A program made the position numbers and the translations under genes. A DNA stretch of 64,000 bases from Stentor coeruleus (lineage: Eukaryota > Ciliophora > Heterotrichea > Heterotrichida > Stentoridae). The notes under the pieces are model-generated. The model did not search any database and had not been told where the DNA came from. It saw only the letters and a list, made by a program, of their open reading frames with translations. Shown piece by piece: positions 1 to 9,950 of the stretch; position 1 is the first letter of the stretch, and the number at the start of each line of letters is the position of its first letter. The DNA is taken from contig MPUH01000059.1 in NCBI GenBank assembly GCA_001970955.1, positions 62,001-126,000 on the forward strand, written 5' to 3'.

Positions 1-429
1 ATAGCAAAAAATCATCCTATATATATTACCATATTTAATAATTCTAATATACTTATATATTACCTTTTGAAAATTCCTTAGCTTTACTATAACATCCTCT
101 GTCCAAATTTACTTTCCATATAAAAATATTTTAATCTATAAAAATTTTTACATTTAAATTATTTTTTAAAGGATTTTCGGAATTTTTGAAAAAAATTCAA
201 AGAATTTTAGGGTTGTGCTATAACTTATATAAAGTGAGGAAAAAATTCTTATACTAGTTTATAGTCTTTCTTTTATAGCCATGGTTTCATAGTAAATTTT
301 ATTGAGTCTATTTTACATCCATATTTCTAAAATCCATTCTTCGTATAGCAGTGGTTAGATATAATTTTAAGATGTTGCTTAATTTTTTTTTTACTTGCCT
401 ATGGCGAATATAATTTAAATATATAATCA
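1..429. other. AT-rich noncoding stretch
   Basis: No open frame, RNA gene or repeat can be supported here. The stretch ends directly upstream of the first MGC microprotein gene and presumably carries its promoter. The string gggttgtgct near 207 matches the start of that gene, but the resemblance stops after a few codons. Confidence 0.6.
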
Positions 430-621
430 ATGGGTTGTGCTGTTACTAAACCTATTATAAAAAAACATATAATCATAAAGCCTAGTGATCATATTCAAAG
501 CGTTCCAATAACTGCTAATCTACTTTACAGAATGAAGTATAGAAAAAGAAAAGGACTTGGTACTATTTTCGAGGTCTCTGAGAGTAGAGAATTTTCAAAT
601 AAAGTTTTTTTGAATACGTAA
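430..621 (+). CDS. Small lipidation-motif protein, MGC family copy 1
   Basis: This is a 63-residue protein I do not recognise. It starts Met-Gly-Cys with Thr at position 6, which fits the N-myristoylation rule (Gly2, Ser/Thr6) followed by a palmitoylatable Cys3, so membrane attachment is likely but inferred. It is basic (KKH, YRKRKG) and has no transmembrane segment. A second gene at 2120 encodes a clear relative: both share xTKPIIK near the start, an IQS block, an LxY(R/K)xK block and a C-terminal TIxEVSES(R/K)E block. Conservation across the whole length shows that this small frame is a real gene. No intron is seen. It could be a membrane-tethered adaptor or peptide; no function can be assigned. 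Confidence 0.7.
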   Translation: MGCAVTKPIIKKHIIIKPSDHIQSVPITANLLYRMKYRKRKGLGTIFEVSESREFSNKVFLNT

Positions 622-2119
622 TTTTCCCTCAGAGTTTGATTTAAGTCTTAACTTAAGCATTTTCTTTTTACAAATAAAATTGCTTGTACTTCATTTTGAA
701 ATCTTAACTTTATAAAAATTGTAAAGTAATAGAAATGGTTTTATTTATACACACAAAATTCATCTATCATACACTATCATAAAAAAATATCCTTTATAAA
801 AATAGTGAATAAGGTTTAATCATTACCTATTAGAAAAGGTTTACAACTCTTATTATAAAAGAAAAAATGATTTTTTTAACTTTTGCCTTTTTAAAAGTTC
901 TAAGTAGATTCTAATTTAAAACTAATAGTGTAAATGATTTATATTGAGAATAATCTTATTAATGAGATGATTTATCTTGATTTTATAATTTTTTAAAGAA
1001 ACTATTATTTTTTTTTCGATGTTTAAAATCTTAGTCATTTTTTTAGGAAAATAAGCCCATGTTTATTCCACTTAGAATACTTATTTAAAATACGTCATAA
1101 GATAACTTGATAAGAAAAATTAGATAAATAATATAAGAGAAAAACAAGAAAAGATATTGACGAAATTATACTCAATAGTTTGAATAAACCTTTAAAAGTT
1201 GGAATAATCCATGAAAATTTTATTAGGTAAATAATTCAAAGATTACAAATTGTGATAGTTTTTATTAGGAGAATTGGCTATAATATCTAAATTATTTGAT
1301 AAGATATTTAGTAAATATTATATATTTATATATACCTAAAGTAATATCGCTAAATTTATACATTTATTATGTACTTAATTTCCATAATTACATAAAAATA
1401 TGACTTATATTTTTTTTTCTAGCTAGTTTAAAGAATTCATTTAGTGTTTAATATCATAATCGCTTTTTCCTACAAGAAATTCGACTTGTAAAATCTTGAT
1501 GATTACAATACCTTCTTTTTAAAAAAGTGTAAAAAGCAACAGGATTAAAAAATGATAATTTTTGTCCCATACCAAATATTTTGCCTATCTTAAAAGACTG
1601 AAAATCCTATAAAAGTGTGAATCTTATAATTTTTATCATTAAAACATATGATAAGCCTACTATATTTTGAATTCTGCTCTATTTCATTTGAAGCTAAATT
1701 TTTATTTTCATAGTGATGGAATATTTTCTAATCTTTTCACACTTATTTCACTCATATAATATGTTTATTATACAACAAAATCATATAGTTAAGCAACTAC
1801 ATTAAAGACCTTCTGGACTGAGTCAAATTTGGATGCTTCACCATTTTATCGTTTTCTTAAATAACGCTGGAAAATAAAAATCGACAAACTAGCACTTACA
1901 AGCTTTAAACAATACCAAAAATATTTACCATATATCAAAACATCTATTTTACATTTTTCCTAGTATTTTTTCTACCATTATGACATTTTTCTTCTAATAT
2001 AAATATAAAGCAAATAATAATTTTTAGAAATCATTACAATTTGAATTTAAATCCTTAAAGTCTTAAATCTTTGAGTTATCTTTTAATTAGATTAGAATGA
2101 CACCATTTTGATATAAACT
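622..2119. other. AT-rich noncoding stretch
   Basis: About 1.5 kb separates the two MGC microprotein genes. I see only very AT-rich sequence with no sustained frame on either strand, no tRNA and no clear repeat. Confidence 0.55.
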
Positions 2120-2326
2120 ATGGGCTGTGGTTCAACTAAACCAATAATAAAAAGACACTTGCTATGTCAAGCTAATGAGTCTATTCAATCACTTCGAACA
2201 GCATCTAGGCTGTTTTATAAAGTGAAGGCTAGTAATAGAAAAGACTTGCGGACTATCTATGAGGTATCTGAGAGTAAAGAAATATCTGTGATTGTTTTAT
2301 CAAATCAACACAAAAATTCATACTGA
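2120..2326 (+). CDS. Small lipidation-motif protein, MGC family copy 2
   Basis: This 68-residue paralogue of the gene at 430 has the same MGC start with Thr6, again predicting N-myristoylation at Gly2 and palmitoylation at Cys3. The two proteins can be aligned without gaps through the EVSES(R/K)E block and diverge only at the C-terminus, where this copy ends in a polar, Asn/His/Lys-containing tail. Differences are spread over the protein while the motif blocks are kept, which suggests an old duplication under protein-level constraint. The stop is TGA, one of several showing that TGA is a real stop here. Function is unknown. Confidence 0.7.
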   Translation: MGCGSTKPIIKRHLLCQANESIQSLRTASRLFYKVKASNRKDLRTIYEVSESKEISVIVLSNQHKNSY

Positions 2327-3999
2327 AAATACTATTATCAACTTAAATTAAACTTTTTTCTAAAATTAATCATTTAGAAGTTCAATGACTCTTAAAGGGA
2401 AAAATTAAAGCTGAATATAACTGTATTTTACACTACATAAAATGTCACTTTGTTTTGTAAATCTTATAATATTGCATAAAGTAACATAGAAAAAAGCATA
2501 TAGTTTTTTACTCATGTGAAAGGTTAAGCCTTATATATAGGAGTTTTAAAGTACATAACTTTTTATGTAAGAAAGCTAAAATTGTTATGATTTTTATAAA
2601 AAGTAAAACATGAGAGCTCAGTTTATAATGCTTAAAATTTTGTTTTAAGTGAATTTTTTAGTCATAAAGTTGTATATTATGAAATTTCATATCGATAATA
2701 TGATTATTTTGATGTTTATGCTTATGGCTTGAATATTAAATTTTACTATTTCTTCGAATACATCTAGAAAATATAAAAATCTTCATAAAGTAAAATAAAG
2801 AAAGCATATAAGGTATTTTATAAACAAAAATACAATTGATGTCTCTATAAAAACTTAAATAAACAAATTATCTAGATATTTACACTTTATAAAAAATCCA
2901 ATTGAGAGAATCTTTTTTAGCATAATTGAAGATAAGCAAAATACACTTTGGCAAACTGTTTTAAGGTTTGATTTATATAATTTCTGATAAATATATTACT
3001 TTAAAGCTTATAAAAACTAGGGCATATCAAATTTAGATTATAATAAATAAAAGGCTGAATGCTTTTAACATAGAATATGGTTTAATTGTATTTTTTTTTG
3101 ATTTTAGAGATACGATAAGCGGCTTTTAGGTTTTCAACAAGATTCTTATGGAAGGATATTAAACATAAAAAACTCAAACAAAGCTCATAAAATTATGGGA
3201 TAAAAGATCATATACTAAGCATTATATAATGAATTGCATTATATATATTATAATACAAGATAATTTATTAGAACTTAAATATGAAAATTTGGGAAGTTTG
3301 AGGATTATAAGATATTGGATTTTGATTAAGAAATCTACGATTAGTAAACCCGAAAGAAAATATTATAATTAGAATTTTATACGCAACGAGAAAAGATCAA
3401 CTGGATACTAGGGTTAAACAATTAATAATTATAGTGACTAAAACTTGAAAATCAAAAAACAATATAGAAATGCATGATTTTAATTGAGATTCAAGTATTT
3501 TTGTAAGCTTATGCTTATTATTGGAATTGAATTTATATAAAATATGTTTAAATATGATCTTAGATATGAGGGTTTAATGTATTAAGATATTTAAGACTGA
3601 TTTTTTAGTTTAATAAGAAAGAAAATTAAATATCAGATTTCCTTTAATTTTCAAAGTTACTTGTCATGATAAAAAAATGCAAAAAGATTATTGAAATTGA
3701 ATTTTCAACACATTTTATTCTTAAATCCAAGTGCAGCATAGGAGAATCATAAAAAACTTTTATATGTTATAAGAACTATATAAGAAAATTTATCGATAGG
3801 ATTCATACTTTAAAATAGCGCTAAATAATATATAATGGGTTATTCTATATACAAGACATAGTCTCAAAGTATATATTTATGCATCTTAATCACCCCCGTA
3901 AGGACTTCAGACCAGACTAGCTCCGTAAGGACCCTCAGAAAAGTCTCTAAATCCTCATATTTTAAAATCTTAGCTGTTGGGAGTTAAGGGATAAATGTT
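2327..3999. other. AT-rich noncoding stretch
   Basis: No gene is supportable over about 1.7 kb. Near 3890-3960 there is a locally GC-richer patch with the string ccgtaaggac twice, about 30 bases apart. It has no cloverleaf or other fold that I can recognise, and it may be the worn upstream edge of the protease relic that follows. Confidence 0.5.
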
Positions 4000-5360
4000 G
4001 TGTATTTTTATGAACTTGAGTCTTTATATCTTGACAATATTATATCAAGTATAAACAAGCCAGTGTATTATTCTATTAACTTTTCTAGCAAGTCTGACTT
4101 ACTTTCTATTGTAGGAGGAGATGGTCAATCATTCAAGATCTTTGAATGCAAAATTAAATGTAAACTACTTAGGCCTAATCTTTGTTGTGAATATTTTAAA
4201 TATTTTTCGATATTAGTATTAGTATTAGTTAGGAATTATCGCTAGACTATTGTCCAGCCCTTGTATTTTTCGATATTAATCATATTTATTGGCACCCTTA
4301 TGGGTATACTTGGATTTTAAAGCATCTTTCATATTTCATATTTCTAATATCTTTATTTAAATAAATCTCTTATAATATAAAATGGAAGATATGCACTTCC
4401 TTCATCAAATGATGAATCTTGTAGGACTCGAAGATGTGACTATTCCAATTCATACAAGTACTGGAATTACATTTAAGAAAACTTCAGCCGTACCACCTGC
4501 AGATTTTAAAAATGTAGTATTCAAGTTTAAGTCTGGGGGCACTGGCTTCCTTATTTCCATATCAGAAATCCAAATATGTGTGGATATTAAAAAGTTTGGG
4601 CTGCAGAGCATGTGATTTTTAATATAAAGCTGGATAAGCCAAAAAAATTACAATTTAGTTGTAAATTAGGAAGAAAAAAAGAAACTGCATATCTTTTAAA
4701 GGAGTTTGTAAGCATTACAACAACTGATCATAAAAGTAGCACTACAAACTTTCTTAATTGTATACCAGGAGACATTGCAATCCTTTTAATAACTCTTGAT
4801 AAATGCAAAGCTCCTGGATATTTCGAGCATTATAATCAGTCTTCGATTGCATCTGGTATGAAATACTATATTTCAGGTTTCCCAAAAGAGCCACCTAATC
4901 TAAAATATTTTTTACTAAATTCAGCTTTATCACATTTTGAACTGATAAGGCTAGCCGATGAGATTTTCAATAGTTTTTCAGGAATTGTTTATTTTCATGG
5001 CTCAGTGATTAATCAATAAAAATGAAAAGTTAATTGTGCAACTTCAGGAATCAGCAATGGAAAATATATCGGAGGGGGGCTCTTGCAAAATTTCAGTCAG
5101 GTCGTTAATTAACAATAGAAGAAGCAGATAAAATTGAAGAAATTAATAATAATACTGAGCTAAAGAATAATAGACTTGAAATTTTTACAAGTCATTGCTA
5201 TTTTTTACTCTATAGTGTAGTTTGGAGTTATAAAGGAAGATTACACTATACAGCGAATTTAGGAATTAGCTATAAGAATAAAGTCTTCAGAGATGTTGAT
5301 GCCTATGTTGAAAAATTCTTGCTATGCAGAAACGAGGTTTTCTCAAGTATAGATTAAGCT
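4000..5360 (+). pseudogene. Decayed V8/trypsin-like protease gene
   Basis: The pieces lie in different frames and together trace a V8-like serine protease. The segment at 4382-4600 carries GGTGFLIS, the usual strand before the catalytic His. In another frame, near 4598-4614, follows A-A-E-H-V, a worn TAAHV. The segment 4612-5019 then has DIAILLI (catalytic Asp region) and YYISGFPKEP. At about 5034-5080 a trace of the Ser region reads SGISNG. A further open piece lies at about 5178-5357. Stops near 4245 and 5019, a frame change near 4600 and the lack of a good ATG make an intact gene unlikely, and a 15-nt intron would not restore the frame. It is probably related to the pseudoprotease at 22001, yet it keeps the His that the intact relative has lost. 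Confidence 0.55.
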
Positions 5361-5813
5361 ATAAGATTTCTTTATAAATTGATTTAGTTTAAATAACTTT
5401 ATAGTTTAAATTATAACCGATTAAGTAATTTAAAACAATAATTTATAAATATGAAGTAGATTCCAATTCATTTTTACAGCATTGGTGAAAATTTATATAG
5501 ACAAAAAAAGAATCGAGAAAATTGTGTGGGATTTTTAATACTGAAGCTAGTTTAGAGTCTAATAAAAAGTTTAAACAGCTGTTGAATGTTAAAAAGAGAT
5601 TAGACTATAATCCTTAAAAAATTCAACTTGCACAAGTTTTTGAGTAATATTTCTAATGCTAAATATAATACAAGAGTTGCCATAAAATTGCATAATAAGA
5701 TTTAAAAGATTTAAAAGATAAACCAAAGTAAGGGCATATAATCCTATAATCATAAAATCTCATAATCCCCAAACCCCCAAATAACAAGCTATAACAAAAA
5801 ACCCCCATCGTCA
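5361..5813. other. Spacer with possible relic sequence
   Basis: The stretch has several short open pieces on the plus strand (for example around 5460-5640) interrupted by stops. It may be the tail of the upstream protease relic or unrelated. No complete gene is seen. A 77-residue minus-strand frame at 5659-5892 is the shadow of the next gene's 5' end. Confidence 0.4.
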
Positions 5814-6413
5814 ATGGAACTGGCCGAAATTTCACCTTTTCTTCTGGTATTATCAGACCGAAATTATAAAGGAACTTATACAGAAGTGTCATTAGATGAC
5901 TTTGAAGAAGCTTTTGCCGTAATTCCAGAAAGTCCTCGGCTTAAAAAAACAATTTTTGCTATACTTGAAGAGTTTCCACATAAAAGTTATGTCCCAGTAC
6001 AATATTTACTTAAACATCCTTTACTAAAAAACGATGACCCTACTGAAATTATAAGGATTCTTATAGATTGTCCCAAACTCACACCAGTTTATAATCGTGC
6101 TGGGCTATGTTTTTCTTTTCAAAACAAGCAAAAAGTAGCGAAACTAGCTGATATTATTGAAGAAAACCCTTATAACATCTTTGGTGAAGTCATAAAAGTG
6201 GTTTTTGATAGTAAAAAAGGGAAACTTGGTGAAGACCTTATAGTAAGTTTGACGAACGGTATTGAAAAAATGTATAAAAACACATCAGAAAACTATCTCA
6301 AGTCTTTCCAAGAAAAACCTAAAGATATAAGAAAGACAAAGAAAAAGTCTGAATGTGTTATAAACCGTCAGCCTACACAAGTGAAAGTCCTTAGAGATAT
6401 TTCAAATAATTAA
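5814..6413 (+). CDS. Hypothetical protein with a possible La-like winged helix
   Basis: A 199-residue soluble protein with an ATG start and TAA stop and no introns. Residues about 40-100 follow the pattern of the second half of a La motif: a (Y/W)VPV...LL segment, a lysine, then an I..LI.C..L run and an aromatic-ended strand. That resemblance is weak and is only a suggestion of an RNA-binding winged helix. The C-terminal third is lysine-rich (for example DIRKTKKKSE) and probably disordered. It converges with the 578-residue gene on the other strand, the two ends being about 20 bp apart. The alternative is a lineage-specific protein with no known domain. Confidence 0.6.
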   Translation: MELAEISPFLLVLSDRNYKGTYTEVSLDDFEEAFAVIPESPRLKKTIFAILEEFPHKSYVPVQYLLKHPLLKNDDPTEIIRILIDCPKLTPVYNRAGLCFSFQNKQKVAKLADIIEENPYNIFGEVIKVVFDSKKGKLGEDLIVSLTNGIEKMYKNTSENYLKSFQEKPKDIRKTKKKSECVINRQPTQVKVLRDISNN

Positions 6414-6431
6414 TTTTCCTTACAATTATTA

Positions 6432-8168
6432 TTAATTTATAATGAATATGTTTTCATACAGTGTGTCATTATATCGTCCCATATACTTCCTATGCAATTT
6501 GCAATAACTTATATGTTTACTCTCAATCTTCCCCTCTCCCATCCCAGCTTTCATAGCCCTTTTCCTATTCACCTCAAAAAAATCCAAAAATATCTCATGT
6601 ATCACACTGCTATATACAGTCAAATATTGAGGATTACTAAATAAACTCCTGAAGCTCAAATGTTCTTTTCCATGATCAATTTTCTCTACAATATTCACTT
6701 GTCTTATAAGTTTCTTCAAAATCCTATTATTATTTTTTATCTGATAATTAGGCAAAAGCACAGTAACAGGAGGTCGTTCATATCCTTTACATGTAAAAGG
6801 TGCCCTATCAACACAAAGTTTATGTGAAAGTCCAACTTTTGAGCTTACAACGCCATAAGGATTTTCTTCAATATTTTCTAAAAATTTATGTGACGCGATA
6901 ATAAAAACTTGTTTTTCAGGGTCTTTTATATTGAAATCTTCATAAATTTTCGAGTAATCCTGTAGTTTTCTAAGTTCGAAATTTTTGTATCGATCTTGAC
7001 GTTGATATATACCACTAAGAGATATACCTAATCCTTTAAATATTGATAATATACGATTAGCTTTATCTTCATTTGTTTGTAAGACTAAGACTATTCTAAA
7101 AAACACTTCAAGTTTTTTTATGTTTCTTAAAGTCCCTGGTTTTATGCAGATTTCTGATATATAGCACCCTAGAACACCTTCAAAATTTAAGATTATCACA
7201 TAGTCTTCATATTTTACTGTTTGCATATCAAGTTTCATACATTTAAGTCCTGGAATACAATGGGAGATTTCATCTATGAAAGGAATTCTTGCCATTTTTA
7301 TATCATTTGTATTGATAGGTTTTTTGAGATCTAAAATTTGACCTTTATTGCAGGTACATTCATGATATCCTTTGGGTTGTCGGTTTAGAGGTTTTTTTTC
7401 AGTAGGTTTGATTTTTGTTATAACTTTCATTATCCGATTGTAATATGGGAATGTGCTATTGAAAGGATCTATTATAGCATCAAGAATATAGTTAAATGAG
7501 CTGAAGTTTAGGTTTTTTAGAATGTTTATATAGAAAAAAGGATCATCATTTTTAGTTTTACGGTCACTGAATGATGATGATCTACTAACTGCTGGAGATA
7601 AAGTCTTTCCACTACTTCTTTTTGATGATTTAGAACTACAGGGGCTAAGGATTGGCGGGTATAGAAATTGATCAGGGGTTTTATTACTGTTTTTGTTATT
7701 ACTATCAGGTATATCATCACAATTTGTTATTTCTATTCGGATTTCATCAGCAGGAGATTTTTTCTGTTCTGGTTGTAGAAATGTGTGTAGGCGGATTTTT
7801 TTTACTGAGGTTCTTATATGTTTTTGCATTGATATAACTGAATTCGGCAAAGGTAAATGAATTTTTTCAATCGACTGGCCCTCGGGTTGACTGATTTGTG
7901 ACTTGGAATCCCCTTCGCTTTCATTAGCTTTGATTAGAGGTAAAGTATGCGTTTTCATTAGCGCTGATCGGCCATGAATTGGTTTTCGCTCTGGGACTAT
8001 TATATCTGGTAGTGTAGGTTTTCTTGCTTGTATATCTTTAATACCAATAAATGAGGAATTTAGTATTTGGGATTTCAGGGATTTTTTAAATCTCCTAGGT
8101 TTTTTGCTTACTTTAAAAGGAGTGCCAATGTCTTTTAATAAAATTGAATTAGGGGACAGATAAGACAT
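6432..8168 (-). CDS. Protein with degenerate HAD/FCP1-like domain
   Basis: A 578-residue protein. The N-terminal 230 residues are Ser/Pro/Lys-rich and look disordered. From about residue 320 there is a fold resembling the HAD (FCP1/NIF) phosphatase domain: a hydrophobic strand VIILNFEGVLG sits where the family has DLDxTLV, followed by an IKPG segment (family RPG) and a later VFIIASHKF strand. The nucleophile Asp of motif I is replaced (NFEG instead of DxDx), so if the assignment is right the domain is catalytically dead. The C-terminus (GYERPPVTVLLPNYQ onward) is basic. The assignment rests on pattern alone. Neighbours give no functional hint. Confidence 0.5.
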   Translation of the reverse strand: MSYLSPNSILLKDIGTPFKVSKKPRRFKKSLKSQILNSSFIGIKDIQARKPTLPDIIVPERKPIHGRSALMKTHTLPLIKANESEGDSKSQISQPEGQSIEKIHLPLPNSVISMQKHIRTSVKKIRLHTFLQPEQKKSPADEIRIEITNCDDIPDSNNKNSNKTPDQFLYPPILSPCSSKSSKRSSGKTLSPAVSRSSSFSDRKTKNDDPFFYINILKNLNFSSFNYILDAIIDPFNSTFPYYNRIMKVITKIKPTEKKPLNRQPKGYHECTCNKGQILDLKKPINTNDIKMARIPFIDEISHCIPGLKCMKLDMQTVKYEDYVIILNFEGVLGCYISEICIKPGTLRNIKKLEVFFRIVLVLQTNEDKANRILSIFKGLGISLSGIYQRQDRYKNFELRKLQDYSKIYEDFNIKDPEKQVFIIASHKFLENIEENPYGVVSSKVGLSHKLCVDRAPFTCKGYERPPVTVLLPNYQIKNNNRILKKLIRQVNIVEKIDHGKEHLSFRSLFSNPQYLTVYSSVIHEIFLDFFEVNRKRAMKAGMGEGKIESKHISYCKLHRKYMGRYNDTLYENIFIIN

Positions 8169-8476
8169 TTTTGTAAACTAGTTGACGATTGCAGCCTTGA
8201 TCGAAGAATTAAAACATAAGCTAATAAAAATACTGCATATTAAAATATAAGCTTAAAGTTTATGTTTATAAAGATATAAGGAATAAGATAGGTTTAAGAT
8301 ATGACAATCGTTTGGTAACATATTATTTAGTTAAAGTATATTGTATATAATAATAAGGTATTCATGATATTATATTAGGAGTATTTAAATAGAGATTTGG
8401 TGATTGTGGATATGATATTATAATGAAACATAATAATATAAATGAAGATTTTAATGTTCATATTTTATTTTTGGTA

Positions 8477-8845
8477 TCATAGAATTATAAAGTTATTTAT
8501 AGAGATGATTTTTTTATATATTTTTTTTAGTACCTTACCAATCTTCAGCCTATCCTCAGCTGTTAAACCCTTTGCTGGTAAAGACTTAAGTTCCCTTATA
8601 ACCAGACCAGCAGGTTTATTTTTCATCATATTTAAAACTAACTCATTAAACTTCTCGCTTATATTAAAATCTCATCTTCAGATGATATAAAACTTTCATT
8701 ATAGAATGAAATCTAAAATTTTCAGTTCTTTTCCTTATCATCTTGAATATTATTAGAAGAATCATAGTTAAAAAGCCAATGTGAGTCTTGTACCCAAATT
8801 ACAGCTTTGATTTTTAAATAAAGTCTTATATTTTATATGATATTT
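8477..8845 (-). pseudogene. Decayed fragment of an unidentified gene
   Basis: On the minus strand a coding-like stretch runs from about 8845 (KAVIWVQDSHWLFNYDSS...) through an acidic segment (ISSEDEI). It then changes frame into a strong piece that ends at a TGA at 8477: NELVLNMMKNKPAGLVIREL and LTAEDRLKIGKVLKKIYKK. The last 50 codons (8629-8477) are open with an internal ATG. Two in-frame stops and one frame change are not explained by 15- or 16-nt GT-AG introns, so I read this as a relic. It could instead be a short functional gene using the downstream ATG. Family unknown. Confidence 0.4.
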
Positions 8846-9041
8846 ATATCTTAACATAACTTTAATCTTAAAAAATCTAATAAACCCATATTAAATATAT
8901 TTTATAAAAACCAAGCATGTTTATAAGTTTACATTCGTTTAAAAATTTTTGTTTTTAGTATTTTTCAATAGTAAGGGTAAATCAAATTCTTGTGTTTTAC
9001 AGCATTTTTATAATTAAAGGAAAATAGAAATTATATAAAAA

Positions 9042-9122
9042 CGACAGCAGCAGGATTCGAACCTGCGCGGGAAATCCCAACAGATTTCAAGTCTGTCGCC
9101 TTAACCACTCGGCCATGCTGTC
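9042..9122 (-). tRNA. tRNA-Ser(UGA)
   Basis: The reverse strand folds as a serine tRNA with a long variable arm. A 7-bp acceptor stem (GACAGCA/TGCTGTC) pairs perfectly with discriminator G at 9042. The D arm GCCGAGTGGTTAAGGC is typical of tRNA-Ser, the anticodon loop CTTGAAA gives anticodon TGA (reads UCA), and the T arm contains GGTTCGAATCC. CCA is not encoded. A run of T follows immediately downstream (9037-9041 on the plus strand are A), a normal RNA polymerase III terminator. No intron. Confidence 0.96.
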
Positions 9123-9574
9123 TTATAAGCTTTTGCTATTTGCATGAGTATTTATATAGGATTTTTCTTATGTTTTAGGTATTTTATATATAAATTTTAG
9201 AGGTTAGGCTATTTTTGTTGATAAATGTTGAAAAATATGCTTATATAAAGATAAGAGGAGAGATTTAAAGATGATGCATATAAGTATTAGAATGATTATA
9301 TAAATTTGATTAGGATTTCTGAATGAAGAAGATTGATTTTGATGTTTTTTGTGTAAAAGTTAGTGAGATGATTAGAATTGCAAAGATCTATATATTATTT
9401 TAGTTAAATTATGATATTATTAAGAATTATTTATGCTTTATATTGATTTATATATAAGTTTGGTATGTAAATATATCAAATAGGCAAGTATTATATCTAA
9501 AAATCACATTATTTTAACAAAAATCATAATTTTTTTTTTTTTTGCATAGGAATCATAGCTAAATTTTTTAATAG
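9123..9574. other. AT-rich noncoding stretch
   Basis: No gene is seen. The side next to the tRNA (around 9123-9200) is its 5' flank. A run of 13 T lies at about 9530-9542. Confidence 0.55.
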
Positions 9575-9856
9575 TTATTTAAAAACTTTTGTTGTAACTT
9601 GTACTGAAACGTTATTCACATCATCATGATCAGAGTACTGAATCTCTTCTACATCATCTGATGGTTTTTCTGCTTGTTCATAATGGAATTTCGAAGTTTT
9701 TTTGAACTTTGAAAAATTTGAGGGTTTTTTATTGTGTTTTTGATTTTTCTTAGCTTCTTTTTTCTTTCTAGCTGATTTAATTCCTGAGAACTGCTTAAGG
9801 AAATTAATTCGATCATCTTCATCAAAACTAATAGATTTACCCTTGTTTTTAACCAT
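9575..9856 (-). CDS. RRP17/NOL12-like nucleolar protein
   Basis: A 93-residue, lysine-rich protein. The N-terminus ISFDEDDRINFLKQFSGIKSARKKKEAKKN follows the RRP17/Nop25 (NOL12) signature FDE..R..FL.GF.KRK..RKK.A, the core of a small nucleolar ribosome-biogenesis factor with 5'-exonuclease or RNA-binding roles in yeast and animals. The usual GFHKRK is altered to QFSGIK, so the match is not perfect. An acidic segment (SDDVEEIQYSDHDD) follows the basic region. The family is normally about 200 residues, so this is a minimal version. It probably acts in the nucleolus on pre-rRNA processing. Divergent small basic proteins can mimic this pattern. Confidence 0.55.
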   Translation of the reverse strand: MVKNKGKSISFDEDDRINFLKQFSGIKSARKKKEAKKNQKHNKKPSNFSKFKKTSKFHYEQAEKPSDDVEEIQYSDHDDVNNVSVQVTTKVFK

Positions 9857-9950
9857 TATTATAATAGGATGTAAAAGATTTTTATATGAGGATTTATAAT
9901 TAAATATGAATATTTATTTGGATGAAGTTTATAATAAGAATTATATTATA

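Noticed and set aside
200-230. Third copy of the MGC microprotein start
   Set aside because: Only about ten bases match the start of the gene at 430 and there is no open frame.
5659-5892. 77-residue minus-strand frame
   Set aside because: It overlaps the 5' end of the well-supported plus-strand gene at 5814 and has a composition expected for a shadow frame.
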